Shown: positions 10,517 to 19,125, counted from the first letter of the stretch. The stretch is DNA of 22,500 nucleotides from Botryococcus braunii (GCA_002005505.1 KV908504.1:187900-210399), one strand, 5' to 3'. Numbers and translations are program-made. Notes: generated from the letters alone by a model not told the origin.

Positions 10517-10666
10517 CATGGACAGCCAGGAACGGTCCCCACAAATAGCCCCCTTTCAATGCAAATACCAAGGTCAAACTACATATTGGCCACAAAAGAG
10601 TTTTCGTGCGACCAAATGCCGACAAGTATTCGTCGCCACCGGGCGGGTAACGTGCACATCCGGCAA
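10517..10666 (-). CDS. Candidate exon with a transmembrane-like segment
   Basis: The acceptor TTCTACTACAG (ends 10667) and the donor CATG|GTGAGG are both good. The 150-bp exon is 2 + 49 codons + 1. It encodes ARYPPGGDEYLSAFGRTK followed by the hydrophobic TLLWPICSLTLVFALKGGYL and WGPFLAVH. The K-x-L-L...GG-x-x-x-x-PFL arrangement faintly recalls the GGxFxP helix region of CLC chloride channels, but this is weak and I do not assign it. Both its phases fit neighbouring candidate exons. Confidence 0.42.
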
Positions 10667-11045
10667 CTGTAGTAGAACCTCCTACTCACCGCGCATAAGC
10701 AGCTCCCACGCAGAGCACGCCTACACAAGCCACACTAGGAAGAAAATATCTGTACGAGGGGAGGGATACTTGCATCCTTCCTTTCCCCCTTCAACTCGCC
10801 GAAGTCCGAGCTTTAAAGCCACTAGCAAACCTGTTTAAAACACGTCAGCGTGGAAAGACGAAATCTATGCTAGAAAGTTGCAAGACTTGCATGTTATGTG
10901 CGGCCAATATCCACGGGGGTGGTCATAATGCTACTCTCATGTCCTCGGGTCTCGCGCCGTGTCCTGTGGCTCGGAAAGCCTCGGCTTGCATCCAAGTCCG
11001 ACACGTGGGCCCGGAATTTGATCCCACGTGAGACGTTTTCGTTAC

Positions 11046-11205
11046 ATAACGTTCAAATATCTCGTCTGGACCAATCTCAGCATAGATCATGTTGCGGCGG
11101 CGATCATCGAGGTGGCACGTGAGCTTGCAAATCGAGGATGGCCCTTTCGGGTATTGCCAACCGCTTCTACCCAACGCCATGGATTGGCCCATCACGAAGA
11201 TATTT
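11046..11205 (-). CDS. Candidate exon just left of the retrotransposon
   Basis: The acceptor GGTTACCGCAG ends at 11206. The frame opens in phase 2 and encodes [12 protein letters not shown], then [21 protein letters not shown] donor TTAT|GTAACG gives an exon of 160 bp ending in phase 0. An earlier donor TTGG|GTAGAA at about 11170 ends in phase 1 and would instead join directly to the exon at 10666. The opening phase matches the strong donor at 18843/18842 on the far side of the retrotransposon. The family is unknown. Confidence 0.35.
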
Positions 11206-11432
11206 CTGCGGTAACCGAGGTACTTCTTGCTCGCTGCAGGGAATCCGCATAGCTCAAGGTTTTTGAAAAGCCTGCGTTCTTTTGCTCGCACAGCTTCGCT
11301 CTGAAGCATGTTTCCATGTCGTGCACTTTCGAAACATGTTGATAGAAATGTATAGATACATGGATGATTTTGCCGCCAAGTGTACCTGCGAATGGTACCC
11401 TTTTGAAACCCATGTCCGTGTGCGCTGCGCGG

Positions 11433-11437
<5 letters not shown>

Positions 11438-11492
<55 letters not shown>
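11438..11492. repeat. (CA)n microsatellite preceded by GCGCGC
   Basis: A perfect CA tract of 55 bp directly after GCGGGCGCGC. Alternating purine-pyrimidine sequence runs through both parts. Confidence 0.96.
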
Positions 11493-11493
<1 letters not shown>

Positions 11494-11515
11494 ACGCTCG
11501 CTTTCACTCTGTCCC

Positions 11516-11678
<163 letters not shown>

Positions 11679-11688
11679 AGCGAGATAA

Positions 11689-11693
11689 CGTTT
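11689..11693. repeat. Target site duplication, left copy (CGTTT)
   Basis: CGTTT precedes the 5' LTR and is repeated directly after the 3' LTR at 18706-18710. Five base pairs is the usual duplication made by Ty1/copia integrases. Confidence 0.93.
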
Positions 11694-11896
11694 TGTTGAG
11701 TTCTGAACATTATTATTGAATGCCTTGTGCTTTAAGTGATCTTCATGTGTGCACTATTAGGATATGGGTCCATTGAGAACATAAGGTACCTTGAGACACG
11801 GCAGATTCTGGACGTTTTCGAACATAAGGTACAATCCTATCTAGATCACACGTTTGTCGGATGAACTCTTAAGGCTGCCCCACCGGAGTGAATACC

Positions 11897-12031
11897 AACT
11901 GGTTGTGAAAGATGCTGGGCATCACCAGATGCTAGTCTTGTCCGACAGTTGTGTGTGGCACTCAGCAGACAGTCGTACGGACTGTAGCTGGAGTAACTTC
12001 GTCTATTGACGACCTGTCTGCTTTGTACAGG
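11897..12031 (+). repeat. 135-bp direct repeat inside 5' LTR, first copy
   Basis: It is identical by eye to 12225-12359, at a period of 328 bp (AACTGGTTGTG...TTTGTACAGG). It holds GATGC/GCATC/GATGC, which can pair alternately, and the inverted repeat ACAGTC-GTACG-GACTGT at 11969-11985. The copy ends at ACAG|GTACGG, which resembles a splice donor. Confidence 0.92.
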
Positions 12032-12224
12032 TACGGTGCGGCAGTGTGTGTTGTATCATTGTTGCTATTGTGAGAGTGAACAAGCTTAGTGTACCCTGTA
12101 GTCACTCAAACAGATAAGGGACAGTGACTTCAGGGAGTATAGGCATGTACTTGAACGTAGCCGTCTAGAGCCTTATCTAGTGATTGCTTGATCGGTGCTT
12201 GTGTACAAGATAATGATGTAACGT

Positions 12225-12359
12225 AACTGGTTGTGAAAGATGCTGGGCATCACCAGATGCTAGTCTTGTCCGACAGTTGTGTGTGGCACTCAGCAGACAG
12301 TCGTACGGACTGTAGCTGGAGTAACTTCGTCTATTGACGACCTGTCTGCTTTGTACAGG
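12225..12359 (+). repeat. 135-bp direct repeat inside 5' LTR, second copy
   Basis: The second copy has the same hairpins (12297-12313 for the GTAC-centred one). It ends TTTGTACAG|GGAAAG, which resembles a splice acceptor, 28 bp before the LTR end. The same pair recurs in the 3' LTR at 18215-18349 and 18543-18677. Confidence 0.92.
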
Positions 12360-12387
12360 GAAAGCCGATTGCCCATAACCTTTCACA

Positions 12388-12401
12388 GGTTATGGGCCCA
12401 C
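12388..12401 (+). promoter_or_regulatory. Primer binding site for half initiator tRNA-Met
   Basis: GGTTATGGGCCCAC directly follows the CA end of the LTR. It is the reverse complement of the anticodon stem-loop of eukaryotic initiator tRNA-Met (GUGGGCCCAUAACC in plant-type tRNA), not of its 3' end (TGGTATCAGAGC-type sites). Drosophila copia uses the same internal region, priming with a cleaved tRNA half. The 14-nt match is by eye from the known tRNA sequence. Confidence 0.85.
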
Positions 12402-12777
12402 GCCCTTCCAGCTGAGCCAAGTAAAAGCAGGAGTGAAGGTCGTCTACGGATGGGTCAGACGTAAGCGTCAACAAAGGAGCTCGAGCATGGCGCAGCGGCG
12501 CAAGGGAACTCGAGTGTACCAGGACCATTATCTTACTCACAGTTTACCTTTCTGGGAAATTCATAATTGAAGTTTTAGCTGTGCTTTATCATTCATAGAC
12601 GTTGTCTAGAAGCACTGAGTGAGTCGGGCCGGACTCCGGCGCAAACTTCTGAGGGGAACATATCTGCTACTACTGTGCAAGACTGGCTGGTAAATTTCCA
12701 TGACATGGAGGGAATTGTAGGGTATTGCTGCATTCCAGAAGTTTATGAGTAAGTTTGGCTGGTGAAGTGACAATAGT
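12402..12777 (+). other. Leader between primer site and gag-pol start
   Basis: This is 376 bp of untranslated leader. It contains short upstream ATGs (for example at about 12487) and probably the packaging signal. No gene or clear structure stands out by eye. Confidence 0.55.
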
Positions 12778-15700
12778 ATGACAAAAAGGGGCAAAGAAAA
12801 GGAAAGTAGCAGTGAAACAGCAATGTCTCAACCTGGAGAAGTCAGTGGGGCCACTCCAGGGCAGTCTATGACCGGGACACAATCAGCCACTGCAGAACCA
12901 AAGGTGGAGATTGACAAGGCAGCCTACATCCCCAATACCTCTAATCCAAAGATGACTGTCATGCTTGATGATGGAGGGCGCAATTTTGAATTTTGGTATG
13001 AAAATTTGGAGGCGTGCGCAAACACCAAGGGGGTCAGAGCGGCTTTGGAGAGGCCAATGCCAGGGTCGGTGGAGAACTCAGCCATCAAGCAGTGGCTGAT
13101 CCAGTCAGTTCCAGTCATCTGGCATTCTCAGATCTCATGCCACAAAGCAGCGTTCGACTTCATCGCGTGGGTGAAGAACAGTCACACTGGAGGGAGCAAC
13201 CAAGACATCAACCTTGAGTGGTACAAGGAAATGGAGCAGGGCATCAAGACAGGGGAGACACTCAAGGTCTACCTCTACAGAATGATGGATCTGGCTACAA
13301 GTCTCAGAAACAACGCGTTCATCCTCTTGGACCACAATGTTGGGGAGCTGATGGTGAAGGGCCTCCCTCCTGTGCTGAGGCTCGAGTCCCTGGAGGTTAT
13401 GGCAACCGACAAGCCGCCATTGGAGCTGATTCAAAGAATCCTGCGCGCCGCAGCCAGCCGTGGGTACAAGGACCCACCTGCAGAGGGAACACCTCAGGCC
13501 ATGGCAGCTGCAGCAGTGGCTGGTCCCTCTGGGGGGGTAGCTGGAGCGTCATCAAGCGCTGGAGCTGCACCAGGAGTGGGAGCAGTACCGGGAGTTGGAG
13601 CAGCACTACCAGCAAACGAACAGCCTCCCGCTGGCCCCTCTGCAACTACTTTTGGTGGCAGGGGGCGTGGACCTGGCAGGGCAAGAAGGCCCAGAGAGGA
13701 GCTTACATGCCACTTCTGCAAGGCAAAGGGCCACTTCATGACTGACTGCGGACCGCTCAGGCAGCTGCAGGCTCTGCATCAAAACATGCAAGCGGCAAGC
13801 GTTGGGCCTGCAGCTTACTGGGGCCAGGGAGGCCCACAGTCGTCTCCTCAAGCCTGGTGGGACCATGGATCTGGCCGGGGTGGCCCGCCTTCATCCGCTT
13901 CCAGCCCTGGACCTCCTTCAGCATATAACTATCCAACAAGTCAACACACGTTTCCGGGGTGGCATTTACCACCTCCACCCCCTCCTTCTGGTGAGGCGAT
14001 GTTTATCTCTCTCAATGTGCTTGCCCCAACTTCGCATGGAGCTAGCAGCACATCTTGGTTAATAGATAGTGGTGCCTCTGTGCATATAGTCAATGATCTC
14101 TCATTGCTCCATAATCCAGTTATGCATAGACAGCCTCTTCCTCTGCACTTGGCAACCTCAGACGCCAAGGGAGGAATCATTGCATCTGGGTCTGTATGCC
14201 TTGTGAATGCAAGGCACGAAGTATTCTGGCTGCACAATGTGCAGTGTGTTCCTTCTGCGCATACCAACCTCATTTCAGTCACTGGTGCAATTCAGGATGG
14301 AGCATCTTTCCTGACTGACACTGCAGGTGGTTACACAGCCATGAAGGGACCTGAAGGGTGGTGTGGAGATATCACCCGCGCACGAGGTCTGTTTTTTTTG
14401 GAGTTTGTTAGTCCTGTCAGAGGGCAGCAAGTTGGCTGCAGACATATTGATCACATGGCTGAGGCGTCTCATCTTAGGAAAGGACACGTGTGTAGCGAGA
14501 GATCTCTGTGGCATGCTAGGTTAGGTCATCCTGGTGCCAGCAGCATGCAGAGGTTCTCCAAGGAAGATCTGGTTACAGGAATCAATATCTCCCTTGCTCC
14601 CTGCTCTGAGTGCCCCAAGCACTGTGAATCGTGTATACAAGGGAAACACTCCAGACCTCCTTTCCCTGTATCTTCCAGGCCTGCACATCACCCACTCGAT
14701 AGAGTCCATGTGGATACTGTGGGTCCCATATCACCTCCTGCCATCACAGGTGAACGATATTGGGTCACTGTAGTGGATGAAAGTTCACACCAAGTTGCCT
14801 CCCTGCCTGTGAAGTCAAAGGATTGCATCCCAAAGGCTGTGATAGACCTGCTCCGCTTTTGGCAGACCCAACGAGGCACGGTTGTGAAGTGTGTGAGGAC
14901 TGACAGGGGTTCAGAGTTCCTGAACCAGCAATTCAAAGAGTTTTGTGCTCAGCAGGGCACTAAGATGGAGTCCTCAGCGCCCTACACGCCTCAGCAGAAT
15001 GGGGTGGCGGAGAGGATGAATAGGACCCTGAAGGAGCGAACAAGGACTCTGTTGGTCCATGCTGCAGCAGACCCCTCCCTTTGGAAGGAGGCGCTTGAGA
15101 CAGCTACCCTCCTCTACAATGTGGGTCCTACTTCAGGCAGGTCCCTGACCCCCATGGAATTATTCTTTGGTGTCAAACCTGATGTGTCTGTGCTGCGCAC
15201 GTTTGGCTGTGTAGCCCATGTGCACATTCCCAGTGGCCAAAGGTCTGTTTTTGGGCCCAAGACCACCCCTGGGATGTTTACTGGTTATTGTCCCCAGTCT
15301 AAAGCGTATCGTGTGTACGTGGGGAATGGAGTGTGGAAGGAGAGTAGGGACGTCAGCTTTATCGAGCACTTGAGGGGGGCTGAGAGAGTGGGTCTATCAA
15401 AGGTCCAGCCTGGGTCTGTCTATGATTCTAGGATATCACCCCCCCTTGGCAGTGAGAATCTGGCAACGCCTCAAGCAATTCCCTCTGCTGCTCCACCCAC
15501 GTTCTGGGATGAGGAGGATGACCATGGAGTGGAGACGCTTTCCACTGGGGCTCCTGGGACCTCTGGACTTTGTGCTGGGGATCAGTCTGGAGACGGGACC
15601 ACAGCAGCACATGACCAAGGAAACCCCACCAGCCTGGATCCTACTGTTGGGACCCCAGAACCATCTCAGCACTCGTGGTCGGTGCTTGAGCATATGCAGA

Positions 15701-17991
15701 ATCTGGCCAGGGGGGGTGTAGAAACTCAATCCCAGGTAGAAAAAATGCAGAAGGTACAAGAGGGGTTGCGAATGCAGGGGAAGTCACAAATTCCCCTTCC
15801 TCCAGGGACCACCCTTACAAGGGAGCAGCGTTATGTACAGCGCGTGGCTAGGAGAGAGCATTCTGACATCCCATTGCATGCCCCTGACCCAGGTCAGGCA
15901 ATTGTGAGTGAGCCAAACATGGTTGGTCTCCCTGATATGCAGGGGCAGGTTGAGACAGTCGAGGCTATGTTCGGTGCAGATGTAAGAGATGAGAGCAGTG
16001 GGTTAGACATGCCAGCAGTAGGGGAAGCTGGTGCCCAATCCCAGTCACTGGCTAGTCATGCTTATGGTGTGCAGGCTGACATTGTAGGCGCAGCTCAGGC
16101 AAGTCTGGGTAGTGTGCCCAAGTGTGAGTCCAGGAGAGAGAGAGAGCTGCTGCTCCCCTCTGCATTGCGGAAGGTGCGAGAATGTAAGGGTGCTGCACAT
16201 GAGTCCAGTAGTCAAGGAGAGAGAGAGAGACTTGAGAAGGAATCAGATAATCCCGGCAGTACTGCCCAGTCCCAGCATAAGGTACATAATGTACCTTATT
16301 CTGGCAACCAGGGAGAGAGAGAGAGAGAAGGGAACAGCATCAGTAAGGCTGACAGCCCTGCTGCACCACAGCATAAGGTACAGAGTGTACCTTCTGTCAC
16401 GTTGGGAAAAGTTCACGTGCCCTCAAACTTGAGGGAAGCCCAGCGCTCACCTCAGTGGGAGTTTTGGCAGCAGGCAATGCAAGAGGAGATGGAGTCTTTA
16501 GACACCCATGAGGTTATGCAGTATGTGGAAAGACCCCATGGGCAGAAAGTTATCCCTGTTCATTGGATTTTTTCTACAAAAAACGATGCACATGGGAATG
16601 TCACTCGGTTTAAAGCAAGATTGGTTGCCCAGGGTTGCAGACAGATTCCTGGTATAGATGTTGGTGAGGTTTTTGCACCTACCAGCAGCTATGGTGCTAG
16701 GAGAGCTGTGCTGGCAGTGGCTGCCACACAAAATCTTGAGATCCACCAAGTGGATATCAAGACAGCTTTTCTCAATGGGGAGTTGGAGGAAGAGGTCTAT
16801 GTGACCCAACCACCAGGATTTGAGAATGGCAACACGAGAGTTGTGTGCAAGCTCAGGAAGGCACTCTACGGTCTTAAGCAAGCCCCACGGGCTTGGCACA
16901 AGACCTTGAGCGACAAGTTGAGCGTGATGGGGTATAGTGTGTGCAAGAGCGACGCTGGGGTATACATCAGGAGGGCCCCTGATGGTAATCTGTCGTTTAT
17001 TCTTGTTTATGTCGATGATCTTCTCATAGTTGCCAGAGTGGTTGCAGAGATTGAGTGGGGGAAAGAGTTATTGAAGAAGGACTTCACCATCCATGATTTG
17101 GGAGAGGTGAATGATTTCCTGGGGTGTCAGGTCCTACGCAATAGAGTTCAGGGCACTATTTCCATGAGTTGCACTCCCAAGATTGATGCTCTTGTGGAGA
17201 AGTTTGGCGTTGCTGATGATGGACGTGGGGTTGATACCCCCATGTCCAAGGACTTCGTGGCTAGCAGCAGACCCGAGTCCTCAGATGGTATGTCACATGG
17301 GGCTGGTACCCCTCTGCCACCTGGTCATCGATACTGCGAGTTAATTGGATCGTTACTGTACATAGCCAATACGACCCGGCCTGACATTTCTCAGGCTGTT
17401 GGAGTGTTGTCAAGGTATAGAATGACACCCACTACCTCACACTGGAATGAGGCCATTCGAGTGCTGAAGTACTTGAGAGATACCAGAGAGTTAGCTCTTA
17501 CTCTGGGTGGAAAGGGCCCTGAGCTAGAAGGCTATGTTGATGCCGACTATGCTGGGGACCTGGACCACAGGTATTCCACCACTGGCTATGTTCTATCAGT
17601 CTATGGTAGTGCCGTGGTTTGGGGAAGCAAGAAGCAGAGCTCAGTTGCTACCTCAACTGTGCAAGCTGAGTTTATGGCAGCTGGCCATATTGTGAAGGAA
17701 GCCAACTGGCTAAGGGGCTTCTTGGAAGAGATAGGGGCTGCACCTTGGAGGGTCAAAATTTTCTGTGACAACCAAGGATGCATTTCTAATTTACGGAACC
17801 CCCTGTATTCCAAATTCACAAAGCACGTTGCAGTAAGCTTCCACTACGCTAGGGAAGCTATGGCACTTGGGCAGGTAGATATCCTCTATGTGGAATCTGC
17901 ACGCAATGTGGCTGACATTATGACCAAGCCACTTGCCAAGCCCGTGTTTGTTGGTCATCGTGATTCACTAGGTTTGAGAAGATACACTTAA
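12778..17991 (+). CDS. gag-pol: Gag-Pol polyprotein of copia-type retrotransposon (1737 aa)
   Basis: A single frame carries everything needed for copying and insertion. Gag lies at about residues 60-235 (FEFWYENLEACANTKG onward), followed by an Ala/Gly/Pro linker, a basic GRGRGPGRARRP patch, and a zinc knuckle C311-C314-H319-C324 (CX2CX4HX4C). Protease: DSGAS with D430. GAG-pre-integrase zinc finger: H579, H584, C616, C619. Integrase catalytic triad D646, D709, E745 (D,D35E spacing). An unusual low-complexity linker spans about residues 865-1215. Reverse transcriptase: VDIKTAF with D1326, and YVDD at 1411-1414. RNase H: D1588, E1631, D1664 and D1713. The stop is TAA. No frameshift or stop separates gag from pol, so Gag excess must come from processing or splicing. 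I chose ATG 12778 as the first in frame; Met16 is an alternative. Confidence 0.96.
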   Translation: MTKRGKEKESSSETAMSQPGEVSGATPGQSMTGTQSATAEPKVEIDKAAYIPNTSNPKMTVMLDDGGRNFEFWYENLEACANTKGVRAALERPMPGSVENSAIKQWLIQSVPVIWHSQISCHKAAFDFIAWVKNSHTGGSNQDINLEWYKEMEQGIKTGETLKVYLYRMMDLATSLRNNAFILLDHNVGELMVKGLPPVLRLESLEVMATDKPPLELIQRILRAAASRGYKDPPAEGTPQAMAAAAVAGPSGGVAGASSSAGAAPGVGAVPGVGAALPANEQPPAGPSATTFGGRGRGPGRARRPREELTCHFCKAKGHFMTDCGPLRQLQALHQNMQAASVGPAAYWGQGGPQSSPQAWWDHGSGRGGPPSSASSPGPPSAYNYPTSQHTFPGWHLPPPPPPSGEAMFISLNVLAPTSHGASSTSWLIDSGASVHIVNDLSLLHNPVMHRQPLPLHLATSDAKGGIIASGSVCLVNARHEVFWLHNVQCVPSAHTNLISVTGAIQDGASFLTDTAGGYTAMKGPEGWCGDITRARGLFFLEFVSPVRGQQVGCRHIDHMAEASHLRKGHVCSERSLWHARLGHPGASSMQRFSKEDLVTGINISLAPCSECPKHCESCIQGKHSRPPFPVSSRPAHHPLDRVHVDTVGPISPPAITGERYWVTVVDESSHQVASLPVKSKDCIPKAVIDLLRFWQTQRGTVVKCVRTDRGSEFLNQQFKEFCAQQGTKMESSAPYTPQQNGVAERMNRTLKERTRTLLVHAAADPSLWKEALETATLLYNVGPTSGRSLTPMELFFGVKPDVSVLRTFGCVAHVHIPSGQRSVFGPKTTPGMFTGYCPQSKAYRVYVGNGVWKESRDVSFIEHLRGAERVGLSKVQPGSVYDSRISPPLGSENLATPQAIPSAAPPTFWDEEDDHGVETLSTGAPGTSGLCAGDQSGDGTTAAHDQGNPTSLDPTVGTPEPSQHSWSVLEHMQNLARGGVETQSQVEKMQKVQEGLRMQGKSQIPLPPGTTLTREQRYVQRVARREHSDIPLHAPDPGQAIVSEPNMVGLPDMQGQVETVEAMFGADVRDESSGLDMPAVGEAGAQSQSLASHAYGVQADIVGAAQASLGSVPKCESRRERELLLPSALRKVRECKGAAHESSSQGERERLEKESDNPGSTAQSQHKVHNVPYSGNQGEREREGNSISKADSPAAPQHKVQSVPSVTLGKVHVPSNLREAQRSPQWEFWQQAMQEEMESLDTHEVMQYVERPHGQKVIPVHWIFSTKNDAHGNVTRFKARLVAQGCRQIPGIDVGEVFAPTSSYGARRAVLAVAATQNLEIHQVDIKTAFLNGELEEEVYVTQPPGFENGNTRVVCKLRKALYGLKQAPRAWHKTLSDKLSVMGYSVCKSDAGVYIRRAPDGNLSFILVYVDDLLIVARVVAEIEWGKELLKKDFTIHDLGEVNDFLGCQVLRNRVQGTISMSCTPKIDALVEKFGVADDGRGVDTPMSKDFVASSRPESSDGMSHGAGTPLPPGHRYCELIGSLLYIANTTRPDISQAVGVLSRYRMTPTTSHWNEAIRVLKYLRDTRELALTLGGKGPELEGYVDADYAGDLDHRYSTTGYVLSVYGSAVVWGSKKQSSVATSTVQAEFMAAGHIVKEANWLRGFLEEIGAAPWRVKIFCDNQGCISNLRNPLYSKFTKHVAVSFHYAREAMALGQVDILYVESARNVADIMTKPLAKPVFVGHRDSLGLRRYT
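16130..16400 (+). repeat. GAGAGA and CATAAGGTAC modules within the gag-pol linker
   Basis: Within the reading frame, (GA)n blocks at about 16134-16146, 16217-16230 and 16312-16328 alternate with CAGCATAAGGTAC...GTACCTT palindromes at 16276-16299 and 16372-16393. At the protein level this gives two imperfect units of roughly 33-35 residues, each starting QGERERE and ending QHKV(H/Q)(N/S)VP. The palindromes have 11-bp arms around a single base (16277-16299) and 8-bp arms around 3 bases (16375-16393). Confidence 0.85.
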
Positions 17992-18002
17992 AGCATGCAG
18001 GC

Positions 18003-18011
18003 AAGGGGAAG
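18003..18011 (+). promoter_or_regulatory. Polypurine tract
   Basis: AAGGGGAAG abuts the TG start of the 3' LTR, 11 bases after the gag-pol stop codon. This is the expected position and composition of the primer for plus-strand DNA synthesis. Confidence 0.88.
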
Positions 18012-18705
18012 TGTTGAGTTCTGAACATTATTATTGAATGCCTTGTGCTTTAAGTGATCTTCATGTGTGCACTATTAGGATATGGGTCCATTGAGAACAT
18101 AAGGTACCTTGAGACACGGCAGATTCTGGACGTTTTCGAACATAAGGTACAATCCTATCTAGATCACACGTTTGTCGGATGAACTCTTAAGGCTGCCCCA
18201 CCGGAGTGAATACCAACTGGTTGTGAAAGATGCTGGGCATCACCAGATGCTAGTCTTGTCCGACAGTTGTGTGTGGCACTCAGCAGACAGTCGTACGGAC
18301 TGTAGCTGGAGTAACTTCGTCTATTGACGACCTGTCTGCTTTGTACAGGTACGGTGCGGCAGTGTGTGTTGTATCATTGTTGCTATTGTGAGAGTGAACA
18401 AGCTTAGTGTACCCTGTAGTCACTCAAACAGATAAGGGACAGTGACTTCAGGGAGTATAGGCATGTACTTGAACGTAGCCGTCTAGAGCCTTATCTAGTG
18501 ATTGCTTGATCGGTGCTTGTGTACAAGATAATGATGTAACGTAACTGGTTGTGAAAGATGCTGGGCATCACCAGATGCTAGTCTTGTCCGACAGTTGTGT
18601 GTGGCACTCAGCAGACAGTCGTACGGACTGTAGCTGGAGTAACTTCGTCTATTGACGACCTGTCTGCTTTGTACAGGGAAAGCCGATTGCCCATAACCTT
18701 TCACA
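18012..18705 (+). repeat. 3' LTR (694 bp)
   Basis: Same length and, by eye, the same sequence as the 5' LTR, including the internal 135-bp direct repeat. It ends TTTCACA followed by the CGTTT duplication. Confidence 0.96.
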
Positions 18706-18710
18706 CGTTT
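18706..18710. repeat. Target site duplication, right copy (CGTTT)
   Basis: Matches 11689-11693. Without the element the host sequence would read GAGATAACGTTT directly into TGATGCAT. Confidence 0.93.
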
Positions 18711-18842
18711 TGATGCATTAACTGCACATTCTCAGAGTGGTTGGTCTCAAGCTAAGCTTTACAGCGGTGAGGGGCGTCCCACGGGCAAGGGCCCATGTGG
18801 GGTTGTTCCTATGAACGTCAAACGTCTGTAAGGCCCGCTTAC

Positions 18843-18966
18843 TGCTGGAAGCGTGAAGGTCCCTCTCCCAGGGATTCATAGCTTGCAAACATGATGGACA
18901 GGAGGCTGTGCGAGGGGCCCCAGGTCAGCATTCTGGGCCCCTCATCAATAAATTCAGGGGGATCAT
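18843..18966 (-). CDS. Candidate exon just right of the retrotransposon
   Basis: The donor TTCCAGCA|GTAAGC is close to consensus (exon ends 18843, phase 2). The acceptor TTGGTCATTGTAG ends at 18967 and opens in phase 1 (2 + 40 codons + 2 = 124 bp). A poorer acceptor at 18995 (GCGCACAG) is possible. It encodes DPPEFIDEGPRMLTWGPSHS, then LLSIMFASYESLGEGPSRFQ. The family is unknown. Joined to the exon at 11205 across the retrotransposon it reads on in frame as FQ-Q-NIFVMGQ. If that join is real, the intron was about 0.6 kb before the insertion. Confidence 0.42.
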
Positions 18967-19125
18967 CTACAATGACCAAGATCAAGTCATTGCACTGTGC
19001 GCCTCCCTCCGCTCCTTTCCTAGCCTCCGTCCACCATGGTGGCTTTCCCTACAATGCTTGCCGCCGTACTTGTGATGCGCTTTCCACATCCGTCTGGACA
19101 TATCATCCGCCCCCCTTCCACCCCC

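Larger units (their letters stand above)
11694..12387 (+). repeat. 5' LTR (694 bp)
   Basis: It begins TGTTGAGTTCTG and ends AACCTTTCACA. The 3' LTR matches it base for base by eye at an offset of 6318. It should carry the promoter and poly(A) signals. I see no canonical TATA box. TGTAA, the usual poly(A) signal of green algae, occurs at 12217-12221. It also contains two CATAAGGTAC decamers (11780, 11823) and a 135-bp internal direct repeat. Confidence 0.96.
11694..18705 (+). mobile_element. Complete Ty1/copia-type LTR retrotransposon, 7012 bp
   Basis: The element has two 694-bp LTRs (11694-12387 and 18012-18705) with TG...CA ends, bounded by CGTTT duplications. Internally it has a primer binding site touching the 5' LTR, a single gag-pol frame (12778-17991), and a polypurine tract touching the 3' LTR. 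The integrase-before-RT order defines Ty1/copia (Pseudoviridae). All catalytic motifs are present and the frame is unbroken. Comparing the LTRs line by line I saw no difference, so the insertion is recent. The element appears autonomous. It reads opposite to the flanking host gene models. The half-tRNA primer site suggests a copia or algal Osser-like lineage rather than common plant copia lineages; this is inference. Confidence 0.96.

Noticed and set aside
10500..10670. Assigning the GG-containing hydrophobic exon to CLC chloride channels
   Set aside because: Only a short resemblance to the GGxFxP region; no other CLC motif was found in neighbouring exons.
12177..12386. A 69-codon minus-strand frame present in both LTRs
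   Set aside because: It occurs twice only because the LTRs are identical; no motif or start context supports it, and it covers the functional LTR end.
12388..12401. Match to initiator tRNA-Met as a possible tRNA gene
   Set aside because: Only the complement of the anticodon arm is present, directly after the LTR end; it is the primer site, not a tRNA gene.
13218..13745. A 175-codon plus-strand frame overlapping gag
   Set aside because: A shadow frame of gag-pol caused by its GC-rich codons; no independent start signal or motif.
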